This document shows, piece after piece, positions 25,054 to 35,660 of a stretch of DNA of 64,000 bases. Where the stretch lies: positions 515,001 through 579,000 of the forward strand of contig JAWQEG010000284.1 of NCBI GenBank assembly GCA_033782935.1, read 5' to 3'. A program made the translations under genes and the position numbers. How positions within the stretch are numbered: position 1 is the stretch's first letter; each line of letters starts with the position of its first letter. This DNA is from Petrolisthes cinctipes (taxonomy: Eukaryota; Arthropoda; Malacostraca; Decapoda; Porcellanidae). The notes beneath the pieces are model-generated. The model was not told the origin of the DNA. It saw only the letters and a list, made by a program, of their open reading frames with translations, and ran no database searches.

Positions 25054-26048
25054 ATATTAATCTCAAATCATGTATGGGTAACTAACCCATAGACAGTGCT
25101 TGATAAAAAAAAAAAATGAGAAGAAAGGGGTATCTGGCAGCCCCCCTGACCCATGTTAGGTCGTGCGGGAGCGTGTAGTTCACTTGTCTGTGCTCTCTCG
25201 TCGATGTCGCTCCACTTCTACTCAGTGATGGTGAGTGTCCTGCTGTTGTTCTTTCACTTGGTGGTCTGCCTAATCCTTCTGAACAGATGTAGATTATTTT
25301 TAATTCATTATTATGATTTTTGCTTGTCTTATTCCTGGTGCCCGCAGGAATTTTATTTTTATGAGAAGCGAAAGTGTTTTCACTCCTCCCAGGCTATGAG
25401 CCTAATGCTCAGAATTTTCCCTCCTCAGGATATTCTCTTAGCCCTTCGCGTGCGAATATTGGGTTCCCTTTTTGAGGCCCATATTCCTCACAAGGGTCTA
25501 CTTTGGTGCAAGTGGGACTCGGCAGTTTTCCAAGCAGTTTCCCATTCTTGTCTAGTTCCGAAGCCTACGGGTGTGATTCTTTGGAGTCGCCGATTTTCGG
25601 TCTCCATATTCCTCACAAGGGCTACTAGGGCCGCAGACAAGGCACAGAGCTGGTGTTCGGCTGTTTCCTTCGTCTTGGAGAAAGTTAAGAGTGTTCAGAG
25701 AGAATTTCCTCGCCTCAGTGGGTTATTCTCTTTGCCCTTCGGGTGCGAAATTTGCGGTGTTCTTGCCGATCCACAATTTCCTTACATGGGACAACATGAT
25801 GCTGTTCACTATTTTCTCTCTCCCTCTGTTTTAGCAGTTTTTTCAAGGCTTCCTCGGGGGGGGGGGCTGTAGGAGTGATTCGGGGATTTTTCTTCTGTGT
25901 ACTTAGTTTGTGACCACTACATGCATCCTTCCTTCCCATGTCTTTGACCACGGCTCTCGCTTCCTTTTCCCCACCTTGGTTTCTTCCCTTCCTCTACCTG
26001 TGGATTATCCCTCGGTCCTTACCCTTCCCCTCCACTCCCTGGTACACT

Positions 26049-26208
26049 TGCAATCCAAATTATGTATCCAGGCTTGCTTCGAAAAACCTGATCGAGTATT
26101 AAGTGAGCTCAGCAAATATCAAACAGGATAAGCGTTGTAATTGGTCCACTAGTATGTCAAATAATTAGAAACTTTAACAAGACCTGGATACAAATTTTGG
26201 ATTGCGAG
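26049..26208. repeat. Small inverted-repeat element, about 160 bp
   Basis: CAATCCAAATTATGTATCC at the left pairs with GGATACAAATTTTGGATTG at the right. It sits in the 5' leader of DIRS copy 2 and looks like a MITE; no clear target duplication. Confidence 0.55.
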
Positions 26209-26599
26209 TGTACCTGCCTCAGTGACCCTGCTCTCTTCTCCCTGGGGTCTTTTCCCTGTACTGACTTCTGTCAGTCTGCTTCTTCCACTCACCCTCCCTC
26301 GGGGGATCTCGGCCTTCCTTTTCCCATGGGACCTCCCCCGCCTTCTACCCTACCCCCCTCAGGTTACCTTTCTGTTTCCAGGTCAGGAGGGGTTTTGGGG
26401 GTTAGTCGTCTTGGGGTAGACAGGTTATTTACTGTTTGTATTTTTCATGTCTGTTTATTGTGTATACTGCAATATTACACCGGCCGGGGCCTTTGCCTGA
26501 CCGCAGTCACTCACCTCCAGCGTGACTGCGCCCACATACACGACCCCGGCCACAGCCTTGGCCTCGCCTCTGCCCATGACCTTGCCTCACGCACGCGTC

Positions 26600-27920
26600 T
26601 CTTCCTACTGACAACCATGGTGTGTGCCTCCTCGGGCTATGGGGTCAGGGTCTCCACAGACGTACACATGATGTGTTACCTCTACGCCACCTGTTGGTCT
26701 ACGGAGGGTTTCGATCCAGAAGCTTGCCAAGTCTGCTTCCCCTGGGTCGTGGAGCTAAGGGCGGCCTCCCCCTCTCTCCGTCTCTCCTTGGAATCTGCGT
26801 CCTTACTCCTCCTGGGCTTGGGCCAGAGCAAGGAAGATGCTGACTAAATTAGGGCACCAAGTCACTTGGAAGGATCCAACCCTTGGTGTGACCCTTTGTA
26901 TTTGCCAAGTTAGGACCATCTCCAACAGGTTGGCTGTGGAATCCTCGGCCGCACCACAATCTGACTTAGATACCAACTGTATCCCCACTCAGGAGCCTCC
27001 CTCAACCTCGACCCCAGCTAAGTCAGCAACTCATTCTCCTAGAGACTCCGGTAGAGCCCCTCCCAAGAAGTCAAGGAAGCGCTATTAGTCTTCGCTCTCA
27101 CCTTCCCCTCCAAGGAAGAGATCGCCACCTCCCACTCCGACAGGCCTCTTCGAGATGGAGACGGTGCCCTCCTTCTCTCGCTTCGACCAATTTCTGGCCA
27201 CCCTTCCCTCCTTGGTGGCGTTGGCGGTAGAACGAGACCCTCCTGTCCCGCTGACTTCTGACTACAATCCCTTGCCCTTTGGCCTTCCTTCTTCCCCCAT
27301 CCTCCTTGGAGGCCCTCAAAATCTGCCCTTTGGTGGCAGTCCTAGGTGTTCACCTCGGCTCCGCTCTGCCTCTTTCCCTCCCTCCTTCTATCCTGCCTGC
27401 GATCGCTCCCCCGCTTGGGACCTTGGTTGAGGCCAGGGCGATGGCCTCACTACCCTGTCTCGTCTCCTGTCAACAATCTTCCTCCCCCAGTCAGCCTGCT
27501 ATAGACTTCCTACCCATCTCCTGGTCTCCTCTCCTGCCGGGCTGGCACCCGTCTTACTTCGAAGGGAAACTTAGGGTCTCCACTCAACACCTGTCCGACC
27601 CCAACACCTAGATTCCTAGAAATGACGTCCTCCTTCGCACTACCATGGATGAACAGGGCAATCTCCAGATCCTTTATAAGGCCAAGCCTTCTTTGGTGGC
27701 TACTCCTGCCTCAACTAAAGTATCTCTCTTGACCATCGTCGACACGGCTAAGTCCCTGCTCAAGATTCCTGTTTTCAAGGACGAGGGCTCGGTCACCCCC
27801 ATGAAAGTAGCCAATACTTCGTTTCTGCACCTTCCCCTTGTCAAGCGAAGACAAATCGCTTGATATTGTTTCGCTCTTTGAAAAGGACTCTAAGTGACTA
27901 CAACAGATGAAGTCTATCCC
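26600..27920 (+). pseudogene. Gag-like ORF remnant of DIRS copy 2
   Basis: CASSGYGVRVSTDVHMMC...FDPEACQVCFPW (26,627-26,745) matches CAASGCTVRVSPDGHLHC...YDPLACGVCRPW of DIRS copy 1, including the cysteine pattern. A basic RSPPPT-type stretch, YFEGKLRVSTQHLSDP and a long Ser/Pro-rich tail follow. Stops and frame changes near 26,850, 27,090 and 27,610 break it. It passes by deletion directly into the late part of the polymerase ORF near 28,040. Confidence 0.65.
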
Positions 27921-28039
27921 CATGTCGTTTCCGGTGGACCTAGACCAGTCACGGGCCCTGCCAGGTTTCCTCGATTGTCTGTGGAGGGATCCCTTTTCCA
28001 GGACCCTCCCATACTAACTCAAGGAACCAGACTCCAAAT

Positions 28040-28960
28040 ACTGGTCAGTGGAGAGCGCGGCCAGGAGACAATGCGGGAAATTACTGGATACCCTCAACTT
28101 AGACGCTGCTGCCCTCCCCCGGGGCAGGCTGCGGCACCAAAGACTGACCAGGGAAGTCAACATCAATTTCCCCATTCGTCACAGGGACCAACAGAGGCCA
28201 CTCCCACACTCCTTGCACCGACTGCTTTGGCCTTGACTACACAAAGGAATCCTGAGAAGGACCGTTCCTTGGACAGCCCCGCCCCCCACGGTCCTAGTAG
28301 CCACCGACGCGTCGAATGTCGGTTGGGGCTACCAATCCAACCTTGGCCACCAGGGTTGTGGGGGATGTTGAGGCTACACCACATCAACTGCAGAGAACTC
28401 TATGTGATGAAGGAGTGGTCAGAGTGGAACCCCGACTGCATAGACACGGGGATACTCTTCCATATTGAAAACACCACCACTGTCTCCTGCATAAAGAGAC
28501 AGGGCACGTCCCGGGCACTGCCTGTCAGAGGACATCTGGCTGGCTTCCTCTCTCAGGATAGCGTTTGTCAGGATAGTGTTTGTACCGGGCATAGAGAACG
28601 ACTGGGCCGACACTCTCTCTTGTTTCAGGGGCACCTCAGTTGAGTGGCAACTCAGACTCCAGGTATTTGCCTCCCTAACAGCCCGCTTCAGCTATCCTCA
28701 GGTGGACCTCATCACTTCAGCAACCATGGCTCAACTCCAGGACTACCTCTCCTTCGAGGAGAGGACTCCAGCGGGGGGCACATACTCTTTCGAGGAGGAC
28801 TGGAATAGGTGGAGCTTCGTGTACCTCTTCCCTCCACCAGCCACCTCCATCTTGGCCAGAGTCCTCCTCAAGCTCAGAACCTTCAAAGGGAAGGTCCTGA
28901 TGATCACCCCCTACTGGCCGGCCCAGCCATGGTTCGGAGAGCTGAATTTGGTACTACCCT
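28040..28960 (+). pseudogene. RNase H and methyltransferase-like remnant of DIRS copy 2
   Basis: Frames give RGRLRHQRLTREVNINF, LHHINCRELYVMKEWSEW (RNase H), FVPGIENDWADTLSCFRG and VEWQLRLQVFASL. Then come FEEDWNRWSFVYLFPPPATS and KVLMITPYWPAQPWFGEL, which match the methyltransferase-like segment of copy 1. All of the RT palm found in copy 1 (including YLDD) is absent, a deletion of over 1 kb. Several frameshifts are present. Confidence 0.7.
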
Positions 28961-30275
28961 CACCCACTCTTCTTGAGTTCCTCCTGCCTTGCAGACAGGA
29001 TTACCTCACTGTTGCAGATGTCACTACGTCTTCACGCATGGAATTTCTTTGGAATGGACTCCGGAGAAATTGCTCAGACAAGACAGTGCCGACCATGCTG
29101 AATCCTGCTGGAGGAGGTTCAAGGACTTCTTCACCACAGGGGATAAGAGACTTTCCCAGTCTACAGCCTTGGAATTCCTCAACTTGCTCGTAGATGTGGG
29201 CAACAGGGATCCTGCCACTGTAGTTGCCTACCACTCTGCTCTGGCAAACTCCGTGTGGTTTGGGGCAGACATCAGGATTGAGGAGAGGTACCTCGACCCG
29301 CTCACAAGGGGTATTAAGGCAGATACCAAGGTGGGACCGAGGGTCTCACCCAAGTGGTCTCTCCATAAGGTCCTCGTCTACCTTACGGCTCAGGTAGACT
29401 CGGAACTGACGACATTCTACTTCAGAGGTCGGTCTTCCTGCTCGCCTTGTCCACCATGTTCAGAGCCTCCCAGCTGGCTGCTCTGACCCATTACCCGAGT
29501 TTCACTACCTACGAGGAGGACCACAGCACCCTAACCCTGGCTCCGTCCTCCAAGTTCTTGTCCAAGAATGAGCAGGCGGACAACCATGGCTCCCTTCAGA
29601 GTTCCCTCGCTTTGTCAAGGTGCACGACACTTCCAACTCTGCCCAGTGAGTGCGTGACACAGACACAGACTCTACCTAAAGACTGCCTCTTTTAAAGTTA
29701 AAGTTGCAAGGTTTTAGTTATGGTATCTATCTCTGATGAGACACTCTTCTGAACATCAGCAGGGCAAGCCCAACTTCCTACCATGGCAGTAACCCCTCAG
29801 TAAACAGTTTTAAACTTTCGGGCCTGGGCGAGGCTCGATCTGCCGACCTCACGGATGCAAGGCCAGCGCATTACTCCCTGTACTAGCTAAGACGCACAAA
29901 CCCCTTGGCCCTAGAACCATAGCCAGTCTTCTGTGTCACGTCATCAAGATAGCTGACCCTGCCTTGACTCCCAGGGCCCATGCAGTCAGAGGCATGGCAG
30001 CTTCTTTGGCCTTCCTGCACACTCACTTCCTCATCCTTCCTTCAGAGATACCTGAGACACGACAACACCCACTCACAGTGCGTGGCTCTAGGTACCACTC
30101 CTAAAGGCAGCTCCTTCAGGTACGAGTACCCTGCCTTGGGGGGAGGGGGCTCCTTTCACTCCCGGGCTGAAGGACAGTGCTGCCTGGCTGAAAGGACGGG
30201 ACTCCTGGCCAACGCCCAGTCAGTGCTGTCCTCCCCAATAAACTCTTTCGGGAGGAACACTGACATGGATAGCCT
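28960..30275 (+). pseudogene. Tyrosine recombinase remnant of DIRS copy 2
   Basis: AESCWRRFKDFFTTGDKRLS, ALEFLNLLVDVGNRDPATVV, SPKWSLHKVLVYLT, FRASQLAALTHY and FLSKNEQADN follow the order of the copy 1 recombinase. RAHAVRGMAASLAFLHTH (29,960-30,010) holds the His-x-x-Arg box. The first catalytic Arg is retained here in FRASQL. A SINE splits the coding part at 29,693-29,900, and several frameshifts make it non-functional. Confidence 0.7.
29693..29905 (-). mobile_element. tRNA-derived SINE inserted in the DIRS copy 2 recombinase
   Basis: On the minus strand a tRNA-like head (about 29,905-29,825) contains CTTAGCTAGTACAGGGAGTA, then GCGCTGGCCTTGCATCCGTG and AGGTCGGCAGATCGAGCC. These fit an A box, an anticodon arm and a B-box-like word (GATCGAGCC versus GTTCGANNCC). 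The anticodon-arm word CTTGCAT with GTGAGG resembles tRNA-Ala(TGC). A non-tRNA body follows, ending in CTTTAACTTTAA at 29,693. The recombinase homology stops on one side and resumes on the other, which supports an insertion. Confidence 0.6.
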
Positions 30276-30860
30276 CGATGTCTGAAAATCTCTTGTAACA
30301 ACCTTGGAAAGTGTAGTCAGGTCTGTCCTCCGCCTAATAAAGTTCTTGGGGAGAAAGATTGATATTTTCTGTTGTTGTATATTTGTAAATAAACACCAGT
30401 TTTATTCTACATTATATCGACTTTACCTGATCCCAGCCTCGTGCATCCCTCCTTCCTCATCTCATTCATAGCTATGGTGCTGATGTCAGAAATGTCCCGA
30501 TAATGTCTAAGTTGTACGGCCACTAAACTGAAGATTATCAGGATTTACTGACATCCGTACCATAGCTATGCATCCCCTTTAAAAGACTGGTCTTTCTCAT
30601 GGGAATGATCTTGCCTACGTGCTCCCACACGACCTGACCTGGCTCAGGAGGGTTGCCTGATACCCCTTTCTTTTCGTATTCATTTCATTAAGCACAGCCT
30701 TTGGGTTAGTTACCCATAGATGATTTGAGATTAATATGCGGACCATTTTCGGTTACCCCACCTACTCGGTGGGACCATATTTTTCTTTTAGCTATAGTGC
30801 TGATGTCAATAAATACCGATAAACTTCAGTTTTGTGGCTATGCGGCCAATACAACTTAGA

Positions 30861-31189
30861 TATTCTTACACTTCTGACTAGGTGAGAAATGAGAATGGAT
30901 TAAATTGGTGTGATTATACCGTGCTTGGCCAGAAGGCCTTGTACTACGAGGGAGAAGAAAGAGAGAATGGACAGGAAGCACCATAGAAATAGTAGGACGA
31001 GTTGAGGAGAGATGGTGAGGGAGTGGTTCGGGTCCGAAGGTCCACCCAAACACTTGAAATAGTTGCTAGGAGAGTTACTGTGAATGGTAATACAGAAAAG
31101 GGAAAGAGGAAAAAGCAAATGAAATGGAAGGACGGATTGAGGAGGGGAGACACGAAGAGAGGAAGGGATGGGAGATAGGAGGTAGGAGA
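30861..31189. other. No gene seen
   Basis: Purine-rich sequence between the end of DIRS copy 2 and the next LINE tail. The frames on the minus strand are Ser/Phe/Leu low-complexity shadows of a GA-rich strand. Confidence 0.4.
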
Positions 31190-31720
31190 GAACAAGTGAG
31201 GTAGAAGGAACGATAGAGGAGCGGAGACAGGACGAAAAGAATTAAAGGGAGAGAGAAGTGAGAATATGTGTGAAGAGGCATATTAGGAAAGAGAAGCGAC
31301 AGAACTATTGGTCCTTATGAGGGTCTCTGAATATAAGCTACTAACTACTACTCGAGAGAAAAAATAGAATAGAGGAAGTCTTCTCCACACCCACCAATGA
31401 AATAGTTGGAGGGGACACCACGCAGGATGGAAAAACTGCTGTGGAATATAGGGCAGCAACGAACGAGGAATTTTTTTTTTCTATTCTGCTGTTGATCAAA
31501 CACAACATCCTGAAAGGGATACAATATAACGATCATTATATTATAAATAATGTGAGTCGGGGGCTGCTTTCGATATATTTTTCCAGATATTTCTTGAAAG
31601 TTTCTATTGTGTTACAGTTTACTAAGTTTGCAGGCAGGCCATTCTAAATATTTAGCACGCGATTAAACTAGAAGTATTTAACTTCATTTGTACTGAAGCG
31701 TTTGTCCATTACTTTATATT
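31190..31720 (-). mobile_element. 3' end of a CR1-like LINE (fragment B)
   Basis: The complement of 31,700-31,545 reads TNEVKYF, NGLPANLVNCNTIETFKKYL and EKYIESSPRLT, the same block as fragment A at 12,897-12,980. The 3' untranslated part also matches (complement of 31,290-31,450 against 13,170-13,330). Internal stops are present. Confidence 0.6.
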
Positions 31721-31789
31721 CATGAATTCTTTTTTAGTTTGACTCGTCAATAATGATACAGATGTGTATAGTTAGATTATGGAGAACTT

Positions 31790-32707
31790 GGTGAAGGAGG
31801 GGAGAGAGGAAGGAGAGTTAGAGTGACGGTGACGGTGATGGGGAGAGAGGAGAGGAGAGGAGAGGAGTAGATGGGAGGGAAGAAATGAAGAGAGGGAGGA
31901 GAGGAGAGGAGAGAAGTCGTGAATGAATATTTGAGCAGAACGACAGGGAATAGGAAGAGGAGGAATAGAGGGATAATGAGAAAAGGACAGAAGACAAGGG
32001 ATGGAGAAAATGCAGAAAAATGGAGGAGAGGAGGATAGAAATTAGGTAAAAACGGAGAGGAAAAATAGGAAGAGGTAGAGGAAGGAGCAAAGAGGTAAAA
32101 AACTAGTAGGAGGAATGGAGCGAGGAGGAGGAAAAAGAAAATGAAAATAAGAAATACAAAGGAATACAGAGGACATTCAAACAACAACATACCTACTGGT
32201 CCTTTCGAGGCTACTTGATCTTGCTATTCTAACTAGCCTACAATGGTGAGGGAAAGTATAGCAAAAAAGAAGGCTTCTCCCTACCCAACACTCCCTCCAG
32301 CTGAACTAGCAGGAAAGTAATAAATACCATGTAGTATGGAAAAAACTAATATGGAGTTTATATAGGACAGTAGGAAGGTTCATATACTACGTATATTCTT
32401 TAGAAAATAAATAAAAAGATAATAGAAACATGTTGCCTCATGGTGGAGAAAGTGGAAGAGGAACTAGAAAAAAAGGAGGGACATGAAGGTGATCGAGAGC
32501 CGGAAAGGATAGCAAGCACGTAGGGAAGTAGAAGGGATGGGACAGTGAAAAAATTGACGGAGTGGCTCGCATTCGACGGGGCGCTATAACTAAGTGGAAG
32601 AGAAGTGAATGGAAAGGAAGGAAATGAAAGATGATAATGATGACAAATAATTAGGAGAAGAAGGAGGAGGAGGAGGATAATGCAAGGGTGGGAAATGGTA
32701 TGTTGAC

Positions 32708-32749
<42 letters not shown>

Positions 32750-32827
32750 GAGGAAGGGTGTGGGGAAGAAACCGAGAGGGAGAGAGGAGGAAATATCGGG
32801 TGATATAGCCTTAAAAAGAGTATAAAG

Positions 32828-32866
<39 letters not shown>

Positions 32867-33240
32867 GTAGAAGAAGAAGAAGAAGAAGAAGAAGAAGAAC
32901 AATAAAAAGAAGAAGAAGAAGAAGAAGAAGAAGAAAAATAAAAAGAAGAAAATACAAGGATGATAATGAGGAAAAGGGGAGAAGGACGGGGTTTAAGGAG
33001 GAGAAAGAGATTAACTGTACGAAAGAGAACAAAACAAAGGGGGGACAGAAGGAAGGGGGGACAGTAGGAAGGAGGGGACCGAAGGAAGGAAGGTACAGTA
33101 GGAAGGGGGTGATAGTACGAAAGGAGACATTAGGAAAGGGTCAGTAGGAAGGAGACAGCAGGAAGAGGAAAAGTGGAAGGAAGGTGGGGGGGTGTCGAAT
33201 ACATTAGGAAACCTTTCCCACTGCTTACGGAAACTGAAGC
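31790..33240 (+). repeat. Purine-rich low-complexity region with microsatellites
   Basis: Long GA-rich DNA with (GA)n at 32,713-32,745, (AAT)n at 32,829-32,868, (AGA)n at 32,870-32,935, and a roughly 12-17 bp GGAAGG(A/G)GGGGACAGTA unit at 33,037-33,180. The apparent frames on the complementary strand are Ser/Leu/Phe runs with no domain. Confidence 0.8.
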
Positions 33241-33252
33241 ATCAATAGGTTA

Positions 33253-33551
<299 letters not shown>

Positions 33552-33590
33552 TAGTGCATTTGTCGCGGCTTCTAGCCGCTTAAATTGTAT

Positions 33591-33810
33591 TTATTGGTTT
33601 GTGAAACCAGTACAGCTGGTTGCTATAGAATAGGCCCCTTCACAAGCCCAGGCCCCGTGTAGGCATAATCTGGGTTGGAAGGGTCAATTCCGTGACGTTC
33701 ATCAGAAGTAAATAAAATTCAAATCTGGCGCTGTACTGATAGTGGAGCCACCTGGTGGTGGTGAGGTGAGGTATTAAGCCCCTCCTCCGCTGAATACCGC
33801 TCGTCCACTC
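33591..33810 (+). repeat. DIRS copy 1 terminal repeat, 3' side
   Basis: About 220 bp matching the complement of 40,783-41,003. Both include GAAACCAGTACAGCTGGTTG, AATAGGCCCCTTCACAAGCC, GAACGTCA-type and CAGCGGAGGAGGGGCTT words. Differences are concentrated at the outermost bases (TTTGTG versus TATAGTG). Confidence 0.9.
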
Positions 33811-33863
33811 CAATGAGAAAGAAGTGAGTGCCTGCCGCATCGGGAGGTGGGTGGGACAGTAGA

Positions 33864-33964
33864 AGCTGTACTGGTTTCACAAACCAATAAATACAATTTA
33901 AGCGGCTAGAAGCCGCGACAAATGCACTATTATTGGTATAGTGAAACCAGTACAGCTGGTTGCT
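33864..33964 (+). repeat. DIRS copy 1 internal complementary region
   Basis: 33,864-33,929 is the reverse complement of the left tip (33,552-33,617). 33,930-33,964 is the reverse complement of the right tip (40,969-41,003). The junction falls at GCACTA/TTATTGG with no spacer. In DIRS biology this bridge is thought to align the two ends when a circular DNA copy is made. It fixes the element boundaries independently of flanking homology. Confidence 0.9.
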
Positions 33965-34556
33965 AAGCATGCGATGCGGTAGGTGGGAGGTGAGGTGGAG
34001 GCAATCACGTGCTAGTTAAGAGTGGTTGAGAGCGGAGGGCAGGAAAGGTAACCGAGCCCGGTGAGGCAGCAGCTAACGCCCCTCCCGACACTGGCTAGTT
34101 GAAAAGCCGTGGTGGGGGAGAAGTAGCTTATACCATATAACCGTAGACCATTCTGTTATAGACCAGAATTGTTACACATAAAGTCTTTATAGGTAGACTC
34201 GAGGGTTCGGGTCTAGGAGAGGAGGGGGGAGGTTCCCATGGATACTCCCCCCCCCCTTTCCTCCCCCCCCATTCCCCCCCCCCCCTTATTCAAGTCTTCT
34301 GAGTTAGGGCTATGGCCCTCGCTCAGGTAATGTGATCCCGAGGGGATGAAGGAGGACACTAGGATCCAGATATCCTGTGTAATAATATCTCCTGTCACTC
34401 ATCGTAGTTAATAATTGTTTGGAAAATGAATACACAAGAATTCCGTAACAATGTAATTTATTATAGACTCTCTTTCACCCTATGTACACGTGAAGAATGG
34501 GGATGAGTATGAAGCTGTACAAGATGTGGATGAGGTATGGGATGATGTGACGGGAC

Positions 34557-35660
34557 TTAAATCACCCGACCTTTTCTCTTCGGGCGGCCCCTCCCCCCCA
34601 TGTATCTCCCGCGGGGACCCTGGGGAATAGGAGGTGGAGTACCCATAGCCACACAGGGGGTAGGGGAGAGCGAGTGGAACAGGTACCTCGTCCTGAAGGA
34701 GGAAGTGGACGCCCAGCCCCCTAAATCCCTGACCCTCTCCACCGAGTGAGTCCTGAGGAAGGCGAGGGAGGCGGCCACGCCCCTAACGCTGTGAGCCCTC
34801 GGGGCGTGTCCGGGATCCCCGTTCTCTATCACTCGGCAGAGAAGGCGAGCGATTGACCTAGGGAAGAGAGGATTACCGGACCTAGAGTTGTAGAAGAGGT
34901 GGTCCGGAGAAACCCCTCTCGTCGCCTCCACGTATACAACAAAGGCGTGGACTGGGCAGAGGGGGTGGAAATTTCCATCCCTCAGAAACGAGGGTACTGC
35001 GAGAGGGCCAATTCTGTCGTCAGCCTGCTCGTTCTTAGCTAGAAAAGCAGGGGAGGGGGAAATTGTTAAGGAAGTAAGGTTAGGGGTTACTGAAGAAAAG
35101 GCTGTGTGACGGGTCAGGGCTGCCAACTGAGAAGCCGTGTAACCTGTAGCTAAGGCGAGCAGGAAGAGAGCTTTCTGGAGGAGGTGACAAACCTCCAGAG
35201 GGACCCCCTCGAAGGTCAGGTAGGAAAGGACACGATGAAGGGACCAGGAGGGTGCCTGGGCCCGGTGAGGTGCGGTCCCCGCCCGAATCCCCATCCTCAG
35301 GAGAGAGAGAGGCCTCTCCGAAACCTTAATGTTAAAACCCAGGAGGAGGGGATCAGACAGGGCTGCGTGATGCGCAAGCACCGTCGCCGGGGCCCTGTTG
35401 GTGGAATCGGCGAGCCACGTGAGGAATTCCAGGACTGTGTCCTCCGAGATGACCCTGGAGGGGTGTCTTCGCAAGAAGTCCTGGAATCTTTTCCAGCATG
35501 ATTCGTATTGTCGCACCGAAGACTGACGATGAGCCCTCAACAACTTGTCCACTGTCTCCTTAGTGAACCTTTTGCTGAGGACTCCCCGTAGAAACTCCAA
35601 GCGTGTAGTTTCAGTGACGCTTGGAGTGGTGCAGACAGGGTGCTGGAGAGGCACGCCGAT
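34557..35660 (-). CDS. DIRS copy 1 tyrosine recombinase
   Basis: The frame is open from 36,836, but recombinase-like sequence starts at about 35,660; upstream residues are a shadow of the polymerase frame. Its N-terminal core-binding part has SSVRQYESCWKRFQDFLRRH and VLEFLTWLADSTNRAPATV. The catalytic part has LALATGYTASQLAAL, FLAKNEQADDR, HPLCPVHAFVVYV, RAHSVRGVAASLAFL (His-x-x-Arg box), GGWAS and RTRYLFHSL (Tyr nucleophile). The product would cut and rejoin DNA to insert the circular element. The first catalytic Arg, expected after TG-x in TGYTASQ, is Thr (codon at 35,136-35,138); decayed copy 2 has Arg there. It overlaps the polymerase ORF by over 100 bp. The C-terminus is basic and Gly-rich. 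Confidence 0.85.
   Translation of the reverse strand: MGVPLQHPVCTTPSVTETTRLEFLRGVLSKRFTKETVDKLLRAHRQSSVRQYESCWKRFQDFLRRHPSRVISEDTVLEFLTWLADSTNRAPATVLAHHAALSDPLLLGFNIKVSERPLSLLRMGIRAGTAPHRAQAPSWSLHRVLSYLTFEGVPLEVCHLLQKALFLLALATGYTASQLAALTRHTAFSSVTPNLTSLTISPSPAFLAKNEQADDRIGPLAVPSFLRDGNFHPLCPVHAFVVYVEATRGVSPDHLFYNSRSGNPLFPRSIARLLCRVIENGDPGHAPRAHSVRGVAASLAFLRTHSVERVRDLGGWASTSSFRTRYLFHSLSPTPCVAMGTPPPIPQGPRGRYMGGRGRPKRKGRVI

Larger units (their letters stand above)
24561..30860 (+). mobile_element. Decayed DIRS-type retrotransposon (copy 2)
   Basis: The outer inverted repeats are at 24,561-25,185 (interrupted by a solo LTR) and about 30,600-30,860. Both contain GGTCCCACC...TAGGTG, GGTAACCGAAAATGGTC and AAAGGGGTATC in opposite orientation. 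At 30,469-30,569 an internal complementary region joins the complement of the left tip (TAGCTATGGTGCTGATGTCA, CGATAAT) to the complement of the right tip (TCTAAGTTGTA, ACTGACATC). Coding remnants run gag-like, RNase H, methyltransferase-like, then tyrosine recombinase. The RT core is missing. It lies just downstream of the second LDLa exon, probably within an intron. Confidence 0.85.

Noticed and set aside
25153..25872. 239-codon frame starting MLGRAGACSS
   Set aside because: It lies in the terminal repeat and leader of DIRS copy 2, contains internal sequence duplications and has no domain; probably leader sequence.
29820..29905. A functional tRNA-Ala gene
   Set aside because: The tRNA-like stretch has no matched acceptor stem, has an altered B box and continues into a SINE body.
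31790..33032. Minus-strand Ser/Leu/Phe-rich proteins
   Set aside because: They are translations of GA-rich microsatellite DNA with no conserved pattern.
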